A stretch of DNA of 10,611 nucleotides, taken from NCBI GenBank assembly GCA_002327725.1, contig DCXP01000052.1, positions 1-10,611 of the forward strand, written 5' to 3'. Shown here piece by piece: positions 1 to 6,356 of this stretch (positions within the stretch are counted from its first letter, which is position 1; each line of letters starts with the position of its first letter). Source of the stretch: Proteobacteria bacterium UBA2133 (GTDB taxonomy: Bacteria > Pseudomonadota > Gammaproteobacteria > Arenicellales > UBA868). Both the position numbers and the translations under genes were made by a program. The notes below the pieces were generated by a model, which had not been told where the DNA came from, did no database searches, and saw nothing but the letters and a program-made list of their open reading frames with translations.

Positions 1-457
1 CGGAAACTTTCTTGATGCTGAAGGTCGCAGCCAGCCTTTCCATATGGGCTGCTATGGCATCGGCATCACCCGCATCGTAGCCGCCGCCATCGAGCAGAGT
101 CACGATGACAACGGCATTATCTGGCCAGCCCCACTGGCGCCTTTTGATGTCTGTATCGTGCCGATCGGCCTCAAGAAGTCACAGCAGGTCGCTGATGCCG
201 TTGAGGCCCTTTACACAGATCTTGTTGACGCGGGCTTTTCGGTGCTGCTGGATGACCGGGATGAGCGGCCCGGCGTGATGTTCTCAGAAATGGACCTGAT
301 CGGTATCCCGCACCGCATCGTAGTTGGCGAGCGCGGCCTCGCCAAGGGCGCCGTCGAATACCGTAACCGCGCCACCGGAGAATCTGCCGATTACCCGCTC
401 GACGCCTTTGTCACCACCCTCAAGACAATCAGTTCTTTAACCCGCAACACGACCTGA
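1..457 (+). CDS. proS: Prolyl-tRNA synthetase, C-terminal fragment (5' end outside window)
   Basis: This is the last 151 codons of a class II prolyl-tRNA synthetase, which charges tRNA-Pro with proline in the cytoplasm. The reading frame is open from base 2, so the gene begins before the window. Residues 15-24 of the fragment (MGCYGIGITR) are class II motif 3, whose arginine contacts ATP. The remainder, from about residue 40, matches the HGTP-type anticodon-binding domain, with the run APFDVCIVPIG at its first strand, the stretch LLDDRDERPGVMFSEMDLIG, and the late VGERGLAKGAVEYRNR segment. The protein ends directly after this domain, as in the bacterial-type enzyme, with no eukaryote-like zinc extension. 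It stops at a TGA at 455-457 and converges on the adaptor gene with only 16 bases between the stop codons. I see no convincing terminator there. Identification is firm; only the N-terminal part is unseen. Confidence 0.96.
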   Translation, partial: GNFLDAEGRSQPFHMGCYGIGITRIVAAAIEQSHDDNGIIWPAPLAPFDVCIVPIGLKKSQQVADAVEALYTDLVDAGFSVLLDDRDERPGVMFSEMDLIGIPHRIVVGERGLAKGAVEYRNRATGESADYPLDAFVTTLKTISSLTRNTT

Positions 458-473
458 GACCTTCTGAGGTCCT

Positions 474-1241
474 CTAGAGCACTGTCACGGTACAGGGTGT
501 CCCTGGCCGGATAAGGTCTTCGCTTTCGAACTGCACTTTGAGGAGATAGCGCTTCTGCTGAGCGGCATCCAAAATCGGTTCGAGCCCGACACGGCTGCGA
601 ACCGCATCAAAGACCCGCTCCCCCACATGCACCTGTATGCTGGGATTGTCCGACAGTCTTTCCACGGCAGTGACATCAATTCTCGCCTGTGCAAGATATC
701 TGCCCCTTTCGGCCAGTGCCATCAAGGGCGGAGCATCCGCCCCGTGGTTTACAAACTGGCCAGGCATAAAATCCGAATCCACCACCCACGCATCGAAAGG
801 TGCCGTTAAGGTCGCAAGTTCCAGCAGGTGTTGCATTTTCTGATGCTCAAGCTCGGCATCATTGAACGCAAATTCGGCTCGCGACAGTTCCAGTTCCACC
901 TGTTCCAGTTGCACCGCAGAGAGCGATCCTTCGTCATAGAGCGTTTGCTCGCGCTCAACCACTGCGAGCTGTCGTTCCATTTCCGCCTCGCTGATGGCTT
1001 CGGTGTTCGATGCCTTGTGCAATGCGATCTCGAGAAGCACAGTGTCGAGTGCCACCAGAACTGAGCCTGACGCCACCGCATCTCCGGGGTGTGCCGCAAC
1101 CGCCTTTACCTGTCCCGACATCCCGAAGCCGATCGTCACCCGCCGGTTCCAGTCCACCGTGGCATTGAAGGTCTCACCATAGAGCGCGCCCGCGCCGAAT
1201 GAAGACAGTACCAACAAAATGATGCGAAAAAAGGTTTTCAT
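474..1241 (-). CDS. HlyD/RND-type periplasmic adaptor protein (membrane fusion protein)
   Basis: A 255-residue periplasmic adaptor of the kind that bridges an inner-membrane transporter to a TolC-type channel. Residues 1-22 form a signal peptide (MKTFFRIILLVLSS, then small residues). Residues 36-71 form the first half of a lipoyl domain (SGQVKAVAAHPGDAVASGSVLVALD). Residues about 72-142 are a charged helical hairpin with coiled-coil character. Residues 143-175 complete the lipoyl domain (LTAPFDAWVV, then PGQFV), and 178-255 form a beta-barrel ending in RPGTPCTVTVL. It is short for the family and lacks a long membrane-proximal domain. The ATG lies 5 bases after the TolC-family stop. A strong Shine-Dalgarno (GGAGGAGAAG) sits inside the last codons of that gene, so the two are probably translated together. 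No pump gene follows, and the next gene, proS, is convergent. The family is clear; the transported substrate cannot be read from the sequence. Confidence 0.88.
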   Translation of the reverse strand: MKTFFRIILLVLSSFGAGALYGETFNATVDWNRRVTIGFGMSGQVKAVAAHPGDAVASGSVLVALDTVLLEIALHKASNTEAISEAEMERQLAVVEREQTLYDEGSLSAVQLEQVELELSRAEFAFNDAELEHQKMQHLLELATLTAPFDAWVVDSDFMPGQFVNHGADAPPLMALAERGRYLAQARIDVTAVERLSDNPSIQVHVGERVFDAVRSRVGLEPILDAAQQKRYLLKVQFESEDLIRPGTPCTVTVL

Positions 1242-1246
1242 GGGAT

Positions 1247-2554
1247 CTACTTCTCCTCCATCAGGGCTACGGGCCTGGCGAGCAGTGCATCCATTTCAGC
1301 CCAGAGCAGAGCCTGCTCGAAATCCACCCGGGTGACTTCCAGCAGTGCTTCAGCGGCGGCGGCCTGGGCATCACCCAGGTCGGAACGCATCTCCATCTCA
1401 TACATCGCCCGGCTTCGATCCTGGTAATAACCACGATAGGTCTCGTCGGCGTCTGCCGCCACGGCCGCTGTGCGATTTATCAGAAGATCGTTAACGAGCG
1501 TCATGACTTCCTCGCGAACCGCGTACTCAGCGGCAAGCAGTTCGGCCTGTTTTTGCGCCAGCGCATTCTCTGCGAGCGCCACTTCGGTATCGCGGGTTCG
1601 GGTTCCATTAAAAAGCGGCATAATGAATTTGAGATTCAACCGATAGCGATCACGACTGGAAAAAGAACTGTCGTGATACTCCCTCGCCTCGAAGTCGGCG
1701 CTTAATACGGGTGAATTGAGTTTTTTCGCCACCTCCACCTTCGCCTGCGCCGAGGCCACCCCAGCACGATGCGCATCGAGAACGGACGAGGTCGAGATCA
1801 CCTGCTCAACGATGTCGTTGTACTCCGGAATCTCCCGCAGCTGATATACCGACAGGTCCGGCACCACCAGTTCACTGGAAAGTTCCCCCGGCCGACCCAG
1901 CCTGAGCGCCAGTGCGTGGCGCCGCTGCCGACGCTCAAGGTCGGCGCGGTGACGCGCCACATAAGCCTTGCGGTAGGCAGCCTCCCGCTGGGCTACCTCA
2001 AGGTCCGAATACTGCTCGAAGCGGTCGCGCCGTTCAGCCATTCTTGAATAACGAAAATAGTCAATCGTCAACCGTTCATTAAGCGCCCGGTAGGCATGGT
2101 CTGCGAGGATCACCGAAAAAAAACTGCGCATGATATCCAGCATGTGGCGATCGCGCCGGGTCACAAAACGGGCCTGGTTGGCAGCGACATCCGACCTTGC
2201 CGCCTCTTTTCTTCTCTCAGTACGACCGAAATCCGTCAGGCGCTTTTTCACCACCAGCCCGTAACGGCTGTCGTCTTCAAAGTCCACAGCTTCCAAGGCG
2301 GCCCGGCTCGACAACCTTGGCTGCAGCTCGACGAAAGCGTCAAACCCATAACTGGAGTCAACTTTTCCAAGCTGAATCTCGGCGGCGGTGACCCGCGATT
2401 GCGCAATCGCCAGATCCGGGTGCGCCGTTATCCCCAGAAGCAGCGCGTCCGTCAGCGTTAACGGTTCGGGCAAAGGCGGCTTTGCACTGTCGCTTTGTCC
2501 CGACACCCACAACGGCCACAGCATGGCGGCGAGGCCGATTGACCGCAAAAACAT
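1247..2554 (-). CDS. TolC-family outer-membrane channel protein
   Basis: A 435-residue outer-membrane factor. Proteins of this family trimerise into an outer-membrane barrel plus a long periplasmic helical tunnel used for efflux or type I secretion. A signal peptide is visible at residues 1-20 (MFLRSIGLAAMLWPLWVSGQ). The body shows the two-fold internal repeat typical of the family: an early LTLTDALLLGITAHPDLAIA helix, a strand-to-helix junction at about residues 105-115 (LTDFGRTERR), and its counterpart at 311-321 (MPLFNGTRTRD). Both are followed by long alanine- and glutamate-rich helices. I chose the ATG at 2554 because it gives a clean signal peptide. The frame is open further, to an ATG at 2680, but that would add a hydrophilic leader and overlap the upstream thioredoxin gene by 65 bases. 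A GTG at 2572 is also possible. No good Shine-Dalgarno decides the start. It is the middle gene of the thioredoxin-TolC-adaptor operon. Confidence 0.88.
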   Translation of the reverse strand: MFLRSIGLAAMLWPLWVSGQSDSAKPPLPEPLTLTDALLLGITAHPDLAIAQSRVTAAEIQLGKVDSSYGFDAFVELQPRLSSRAALEAVDFEDDSRYGLVVKKRLTDFGRTERRKEAARSDVAANQARFVTRRDRHMLDIMRSFFSVILADHAYRALNERLTIDYFRYSRMAERRDRFEQYSDLEVAQREAAYRKAYVARHRADLERRQRRHALALRLGRPGELSSELVVPDLSVYQLREIPEYNDIVEQVISTSSVLDAHRAGVASAQAKVEVAKKLNSPVLSADFEAREYHDSSFSSRDRYRLNLKFIMPLFNGTRTRDTEVALAENALAQKQAELLAAEYAVREEVMTLVNDLLINRTAAVAADADETYRGYYQDRSRAMYEMEMRSDLGDAQAAAAEALLEVTRVDFEQALLWAEMDALLARPVALMEEK

Positions 2555-2615
2555 CTGGACGGCAGGTCTCACGACTGCTAGGCGGTCGCCCTGGTGCACA
2601 GAAATGGTGTCCCGA

Positions 2616-3161
2616 TCAGGATGACGCTTCCCTGCGCTTGCGCTTGTAGCTTGAGAAACGCTCATGCTTGAAATGGGCATTCACCACGTATTCGCCGAGC
2701 CAGAGAAACTCCTCTGGATCGCGGGTCGTTCCGGTGTAGCGGACCAGCAACCGGCCTTCGGTATCAAAAAAGAGAAACGCCGGGGTGGCCCGCACACGGT
2801 TGTGCGTCAATGCAAATTCAGTCTCGGAGACCTCGATGCCGTCAAAACCGGTAACCGGCGCATCACCGTCGGTGTTGAGTCCGATCAGGCGAAAATGGCC
2901 TCGAAAATAATCCTGCACCCTTGCCTGATTGAGCACGGTGTCCTTCATCCGCTCGCACCATGGGCAGTCGTCAGTTTCAAACATGACCAGGATGCCAGTC
3001 TTGCCTTCCTCACGGGCTATCTCGGCTTCCTCGCTGAGATCGTTAAAGCTCTCCTGAAAAAAGTACTCCGCAGGATCCCGGGTCTCGCTGGCACCTGCCG
3101 GGGGTACCGGCACCAGAAGAAAGCCCGTCAGAGCGATAGACAATGCGTATGCGATTTTCAT
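2616..3161 (-). CDS. Exported thioredoxin-fold protein (SoxW-like, CPWC active site)
   Basis: A 181-residue thioredoxin-fold protein, probably periplasmic. Residues 1-25 are a signal peptide (MKIAYALSIALTGFLLV, then PPAGASE). The CxxC redox motif is Cys66-Pro-Trp-Cys69, preceded by ILVMFETDD as the first core strand. A cis-proline loop follows at residues 124-128 (RATPA), then a FLFFDTEGRLL strand pair. The insertion between CxxC and cis-Pro, and the CPWC sequence, resemble SoxW and related Thioredoxin_2 proteins rather than classical TrxA. It probably reduces or isomerises disulfides in exported proteins. The frame also has an ATG four codons earlier (3173); neither start has a strong ribosome-binding site. 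It is the first gene of a minus-strand operon, with 61 bases before the TolC-family start. The tail is rich in lysine and arginine (YKRKRREASS). The client protein is unknown. A role in folding envelope proteins would fit the neighbours, but that is inference. Confidence 0.85.
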   Translation of the reverse strand: MKIAYALSIALTGFLLVPVPPAGASETRDPAEYFFQESFNDLSEEAEIAREEGKTGILVMFETDDCPWCERMKDTVLNQARVQDYFRGHFRLIGLNTDGDAPVTGFDGIEVSETEFALTHNRVRATPAFLFFDTEGRLLVRYTGTTRDPEEFLWLGEYVVNAHFKHERFSSYKRKRREASS

Positions 3162-3207
3162 TGGCAGACACATAAATAAATAGCCAGAAATAGATAACTT
3201 TCAGTAT

Positions 3208-3213
3208 ATTATA
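3208..3213 (-). promoter_or_regulatory. Probable -10 box of the thioredoxin-TolC-adaptor operon
   Basis: The minus strand reads TATAAT exactly, inside an AT-rich patch (about 3170-3235) that contrasts with the GC-rich surroundings. It would place the transcription start near base 3201, giving a leader of roughly 30-40 bases before the thioredoxin-fold gene. No good -35 hexamer is visible at 16-18 bases; the best match there is poor. The promoter may therefore be weak, activator-dependent or recognised by another sigma factor. A TATAAT also occurs on the plus strand at 3210-3215, but no plus-strand gene follows it. Confidence 0.45.
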
Positions 3214-3226
3214 ATACATTAAACAT

Positions 3227-3262
3227 AGTAAAAGACCCCGCTGGATCCTGCTCCATCAGGGG
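3227..3262 (-). terminator. Intrinsic terminator after the YihY-family gene
   Basis: On the minus strand a hairpin forms from CCCC/GGGG arms (3259-3262 with 3236-3239), then a bulged base, then six positions of GATGGA against TCCAGC with one mismatch, and a six-base loop. It is followed by TCTTTTACT, a T-rich though imperfect tail. It lies about 30 bases past the stop of the YihY-family gene, where a terminator is expected, and just upstream of the -10 box for the next operon. The bulge and mismatch lower confidence. Confidence 0.5.
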
Positions 3263-3292
3263 AGCAGTGCCAACGGTGCGATACGCCACCCG

Positions 3293-4210
3293 CTACCCCT
3301 GGGGGTGGTTACGTCCGGAGCGGATGCCCCGTTCGCCGGGCGATTTTTTCATCACCGGCGGAACCCGTGGCAGGGATGCAGGCGTTTTCGCGGAAGCATC
3401 CATCTCGGCGCTGATACACCCTCCCAACAGTGTCACCAGCCAGGAAAGGTAAATCCAGAGCAAAAATACCGGGATGCTCCACATCGCGCCGTAAATGATC
3501 TGATACGTATTGAAATTGGCGATGAAGATCGCGAAGCCGAACTTCGTCAGTTCAAACAGTGCAAGCGCCACCACCGCGCCGCCCACTGCGGACCTCAGCC
3601 TTACCGTGCAACTCGGCACGATCAGGTACATCAGAAAAAATCCCACCCCCTCCAGAAAAACCGGCAACACCTTCAGCGCTGCCACAGCGACACCGTGTCC
3701 CGCAGGGATCCATGCGCTGAGCACAGACGAGCCCAGATAGGTCGTCAGTGCAAGACTCGTTACCATCAGCACGGGACCTAAAGTCAGCATCGCCCAGTAC
3801 AACAGCAGGCGTTGCGACACTGTCCGTCCTCTTTGGATATTCCAGATATTGTTGAAGGCATCTTCGATGGTCGAGAGCAACAGCAGTGCTGTCACCAGCA
3901 ACGCGGCGAGGCCCAGTCCCGTCAGCGTTCCTGCCTGACCGGCAAAATCCTGCAGATACGTTTTGACCACATCCCCCGTCGCAGGAACCAGGTTGTTGTA
4001 AAGAAAAGTTTCTATCTCATCTCGCCACTCGAAAAAAAATGGAAACATCGAAAGGATCGCAAACACAACGGTCAGCAGAGGCACCAGAGCAAGCACAGTG
4101 GTAAATGCCAGCGCCGATGCCACGCTTGGCAGTCGGGACTTTTTTACCCGGGTCACAATGCGATGCAGCATCTGCCGGGTCGACGATGACGGTGTGTTCG
4201 CAGTACTCAT
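3293..4210 (-). CDS. YihY/BrkB-family inner-membrane protein
   Basis: A 305-residue polytopic membrane protein of the YihY/virulence factor BrkB family. This family was once annotated as ribonuclease BN, but that activity belongs to another protein, and the true function of most members is unsettled. About six transmembrane segments are visible, near residues 34-55, 97-115, 137-160, 176-200, 207-232 and 244-268. Family hallmarks are ASALAFTTVLALVPLL in the first segment, STIEDAFNNIWN after the second, and the closing YGAMWSIPVFLLWIYLSW then LLGG. The C-terminal tail of about 35 residues is hydrophilic and rich in Pro, Arg and Lys. I use the ATG at 4210; a TTG three codons earlier (4219) is the alternative. 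A TGGA lies a few bases before the ATG as a modest ribosome-binding site. The gene appears to be a single unit, bracketed by the upstream LysM-gene terminator and its own. Confidence 0.9.
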   Translation of the reverse strand: MSTANTPSSSTRQMLHRIVTRVKKSRLPSVASALAFTTVLALVPLLTVVFAILSMFPFFFEWRDEIETFLYNNLVPATGDVVKTYLQDFAGQAGTLTGLGLAALLVTALLLLSTIEDAFNNIWNIQRGRTVSQRLLLYWAMLTLGPVLMVTSLALTTYLGSSVLSAWIPAGHGVAVAALKVLPVFLEGVGFFLMYLIVPSCTVRLRSAVGGAVVALALFELTKFGFAIFIANFNTYQIIYGAMWSIPVFLLWIYLSWLVTLLGGCISAEMDASAKTPASLPRVPPVMKKSPGERGIRSGRNHPQG

Positions 4211-4270
4211 AGTGTCCAAAGCAGCGCTACTGGTATTCCCGGTCTTGCTATGATGACCTCAGAACCTGAC

Positions 4271-4304
4271 AAAAAAAAGGCCCCGGCAATGCGGGGCCCT
4301 TTTT
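4271..4304 (-). terminator. Strong intrinsic terminator after the LysM lipoprotein gene
   Basis: A perfect seven-base-pair GC stem (GGCCCCG at 4279-4285 with CGGGGCC at 4292-4298) encloses a six-base loop. On the minus strand it is followed by eight consecutive T residues (4278 down to 4271), 16 bases past the stop of the LysM gene. The plus strand also ends in a five-T run (4300-4304), so the structure could work in both directions, though no plus-strand gene lies to its left. Confidence 0.9.
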
Positions 4305-4320
4305 GTAGATTACCGCCAGA

Positions 4321-5265
4321 TCAGTTGTATGTTGGTCCTGCATTGGCCTGCTGGGCGGCCTGAGCGATGCCGAGTTGTGCAGACTCCGAGACCCGCTGGG
4401 CGAGGCGGAACGCCTCAGGCGCATCGCCGGCATCGAGTTGTTTCTGGGCTGCCTTGAGCGCCTTATCGAGCGGCACCGCGCTACCCCCGATTGCAGGGTC
4501 AAGTATACGCCAGACGGCACTGGCTGCCTTAGCCGCCTTTACCTCAGCACCCGCCTGCGCAATCATGGCAGCGGCCTGCTCGGTAGTTGCGTTGCTGGCA
4601 TCCGATGCCCCGGCAGCCTGCAGATATCTCAGGTCGCTTCCCTCAACCACACCCAGTGCCCAGGCACCACGGGTCCTGGCATGGTTGATAGCTTCCTGAA
4701 CCTGAAAATCGCTGAGATCGCGCTCAATCTGGATCATCTGTCCAGGATAGATCAGATCCGCATCGTTTATATCCGGGCGATTGCGTTTGAAGAGCAGCGG
4801 CCACTGGTAAGGATCACCATACACCTTTGGCTGCGATGCGATCCCCCACAGATGATCACCGGCCTGCACCACATAGGCGGAGATAGCGGGTACCGGGGCC
4901 TCATCCTTGCAGACGAAAGAGTCCGGGTACCGGGCACACCAGTCCTCTGAAGAGGTCTGTCCTGATGCGACCTCTTCCTTGCAGACGAAGGAATCCGGGT
5001 ATCGGGCGCACCAGTCGTCTGAGGTGGTTGCCTTCGCTGAAGCGTCCTCACATTCGAAGGAGTCCGGGTACCGGTCACACCAGTCGTCGGGCCTGTCGAC
5101 GGCAGCCACCACAGCAGGCGCCATCGATACCGCCGGTGCAGGTGCGGCGGCTGTTGCCGCCCCTGCTTCAGTTTCGTTGGGTTTGGCCGTGACACAACCC
5201 GTGGCCACCGCGGCTATCGAGACCAGTGCCAGCAGGGTTCGGATGGGTGTTGTGTTCATTCTCAT
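4321..5265 (-). CDS. Predicted lipoprotein with three DWCxRYPDSFxC repeats and a LysM domain
   Basis: A 314-residue envelope protein. Residues 1-23 form a lipoprotein-type signal ending VATG-Cys24; the lipobox is plausible but not perfect. An Ala/Pro-rich linker follows to about residue 57. Three repeats of DWCxRYPDSFxC come next, with cysteine pairs at 63/72, 86/95 and 110/119. Residues 130-181 are a LysM domain (YVVQAGDHLWGIA, then YGDPYQWPLLFKRN, then LIYPGQMIQI), which binds peptidoglycan in this family. The rest is an Ala/Gln-rich, probably helical tail with no recognised domain. The ATG at 5265 (or 5259) directly precedes the signal peptide. The frame is open to 5412, but that would add 49 residues ahead of the signal and cross the promoter. 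An AGAGAG lies 7 bases before the ATG. The gene has its own promoter and terminator. The repeat function is unknown; I do not recognise it as a named domain. Confidence 0.85.
   Translation of the reverse strand: MRMNTTPIRTLLALVSIAAVATGCVTAKPNETEAGAATAAAPAPAVSMAPAVVAAVDRPDDWCDRYPDSFECEDASAKATTSDDWCARYPDSFVCKEEVASGQTSSEDWCARYPDSFVCKDEAPVPAISAYVVQAGDHLWGIASQPKVYGDPYQWPLLFKRNRPDINDADLIYPGQMIQIERDLSDFQVQEAINHARTRGAWALGVVEGSDLRYLQAAGASDASNATTEQAAAMIAQAGAEVKAAKAASAVWRILDPAIGGSAVPLDKALKAAQKQLDAGDAPEAFRLAQRVSESAQLGIAQAAQQANAGPTYN
4906..5085 (-). repeat. Triple in-frame coding repeat (DWCxRYPDSFxC)
   Basis: Three tandem units inside the LysM lipoprotein gene, at periods of 23 and 24 codons. Each encodes D-W-C-[DA]-R-Y-P-D-S-F-[EV]-C-[EK], separated by spacers of about 10 residues rich in Ser, Thr, Ala and acidic residues. 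The cores are almost identical in protein but differ at synonymous positions in the DNA. The duplication is therefore probably old and the amino acid sequence is held by selection. Confidence 0.9.
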
Positions 5266-5337
5266 CGGGTCGCTCTCTGTGGAATGTTTGCGTATAAAAT
5301 CACGCCGTTTAGCGGAATTTTTTACAGCACGGTATAA

Positions 5338-5373
5338 CGAGCGCAATGTAACTTCCGCCCCGTGATCTGTCAA
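5338..5373 (-). promoter_or_regulatory. Sigma-70 promoter of the LysM lipoprotein gene
   Basis: The minus strand carries an exact TTGACA (-35) at 5373-5368, a 17-base spacer, and TACATT (-10, four of six matches) at 5350-5345. Transcription would start near 5338, giving an untranslated leader of about 70 bases before the ATG at 5265. The -35 box lies just upstream of the arsC ribosome-binding site on the opposite strand, so this promoter overlaps the arsC leader. I could not resolve a clear plus-strand promoter for arsC in the same gap. Confidence 0.6.
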
Positions 5374-5391
5374 GAAATTCAAGGAAAACGC

Positions 5392-5733
5392 ATGGCTATT
5401 CAGCTGTATCACAACCCCCGATGCTCAAAATCCCGGGCCACCCTTGCGTTGCTTGTCGCACGGGGGATGGAGCCTGAAATTATCGACTATCTCAACGATC
5501 CTCCAGATGAAGCGACGCTGAAACAACTGCGCACTGCGCTTGATTGTCCGGTCATTGAGATGGTCCGGACAAAAGAAGCGCCCTACAAAGAGAACAGTCT
5601 TGACACAGCCAGCGAGGAGGAACTCATTGGCGCCATCGCCAGGTTCCCAATCCTTCTGGAGCGACCCATTGTTGTCAACGGGAGCCGGACTGCCATCGGA
5701 AGACCGCCCGAGAACGTCATTGATATTCTGTGA
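5392..5733 (+). CDS. arsC: ArsC/YfgD-family glutaredoxin-type arsenate reductase-like protein
   Basis: A 113-residue protein of the glutaredoxin-linked ArsC family. Members use one N-terminal cysteine to attack arsenate, with glutathione and glutaredoxin completing the cycle. The catalytic Cys11 lies in YHNPRCSKSR. The three arginines that hold the oxyanion in E. coli ArsC have counterparts at Arg59 (MVRTKEAPYKEN), Arg91 (LLERPIVV) and Arg104 (IGRPPE). The wording of these motifs is closest to E. coli YfgD, an ArsC homologue beside hda, whose physiological substrate is less certain than that of plasmid ArsC. The ATG at 5392 has an AAGGA about 7 bases upstream, so I prefer it to the GTG at 5362. 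No arsR or arsenite pump gene is nearby, so a dedicated arsenic operon is unlikely. wrbA follows after 26 bases, probably co-transcribed. Confidence 0.9.
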   Translation: MAIQLYHNPRCSKSRATLALLVARGMEPEIIDYLNDPPDEATLKQLRTALDCPVIEMVRTKEAPYKENSLDTASEEELIGAIARFPILLERPIVVNGSRTAIGRPPENVIDIL

Positions 5734-5759
5734 CCGTTCGGGGCGACAGGCCCATTTAG

Positions 5760-6356
5760 ATGACTGAGATACTGGTCTTGTACTACAGCCGTTATGGCGC
5801 GGTTGCGGCAATGGCCCGTCTGATCTGCCAGGGGATCGAGAGCGTGCCGGAGTGCTCCGCGCGGCTGAGAACCGTGCCGCCGGTCTCGACAACGCCGCAA
5901 AGCACGGCGCCTGAGATTCCGTCTGCGGGTCCGCCCTACGTTGCGCAAAAAGAACTTGACGACTGCGATGGGCTCGCCCTTGGCAGTCCGACCCGGTTTG
6001 GGCAGATGGCAGCGCCATTGGCATATTTTCTGCAGCAAACCGGATCCGACTGGCTTGCCGGTACGCTCGCAGGAAAACCGGCTGGCGTGTTTACCTCCTC
6101 TTCGACCCAACATGGCGGCCAGGAATCCACGCTGCTCTCCATGATACTTCCCCTGCTGCACCATGGCATGCTGATCTGTGGCCTGCCCTTCACCGAAGCG
6201 GCGCTTAACCGGACCCAGGCCGGCGGCACCCCCTACGGCGCGAGTCACGTCGCTGGCGGCGCCAATGACAGGCCGATCAGTGCAGACGAAGCGACCCTGT
6301 GCCGAACCCTTGGCGTGCGCCTTGCGACCACGGCACAGACCCTGAAGACAGGCTAA
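5760..6356 (+). CDS. wrbA: WrbA-family FMN-dependent NAD(P)H:quinone oxidoreductase
   Basis: A 198-residue flavodoxin-fold protein. WrbA enzymes bind FMN and reduce quinones by two electrons with NAD(P)H, limiting semiquinone and superoxide formation. The phosphate-binding loop is at residues 8-13 (YYSRYG). The flavin-contacting GSPTRFG is at 75-81. STQHGGQESTLLSM at 115-128 is the typical WrbA stretch around the conserved histidine, and GGTPYGASHVAGG at 155-167 is the family signature near the active site. The length matches WrbA (about 198 residues). The ATG at 5760 is the only sensible start, although its ribosome-binding site is weak (GACAGG). The gene sits 26 bases after arsC on the same strand. 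It ends tail to tail with hda, the two stop codons overlapping within the four bases CTAA at 6353-6356. Confidence 0.93.
   Translation: MTEILVLYYSRYGAVAAMARLICQGIESVPECSARLRTVPPVSTTPQSTAPEIPSAGPPYVAQKELDDCDGLALGSPTRFGQMAAPLAYFLQQTGSDWLAGTLAGKPAGVFTSSSTQHGGQESTLLSMILPLLHHGMLICGLPFTEAALNRTQAGGTPYGASHVAGGANDRPISADEATLCRTLGVRLATTAQTLKTG

Noticed and set aside
458..471. Small hairpin GACCT-TCTG-AGGTC between proS and the adaptor gene
   Set aside because: Only five base pairs and no T-run on either side; too weak to call a terminator.
2555..2680. N-terminal extension of the TolC-family gene to the ATG at 2680
   Set aside because: It adds 42 hydrophilic residues in front of a clear signal peptide and overlaps the upstream gene by 65 bases.
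2664..3179. 171-codon plus-strand open frame opposite the thioredoxin gene
   Set aside because: No domain or signal, and it crosses an annotated gene with a clear CPWC active site on the other strand.
5293..5338. TATAAA and TATAAC boxes on the plus strand ahead of arsC
   Set aside because: Neither has a credible -35 at the right distance, so I could not assign an arsC promoter.
5266..5412. N-terminal extension of the LysM lipoprotein gene
   Set aside because: The added residues precede a lipoprotein signal and cover the promoter and the arsC ribosome-binding site.
5583..6248. Long minus-strand open frame opposite arsC and wrbA
   Set aside because: Rich in Arg and Gly with no recognisable domain; the opposite strand encodes well-conserved enzymes, so it is a shadow frame.
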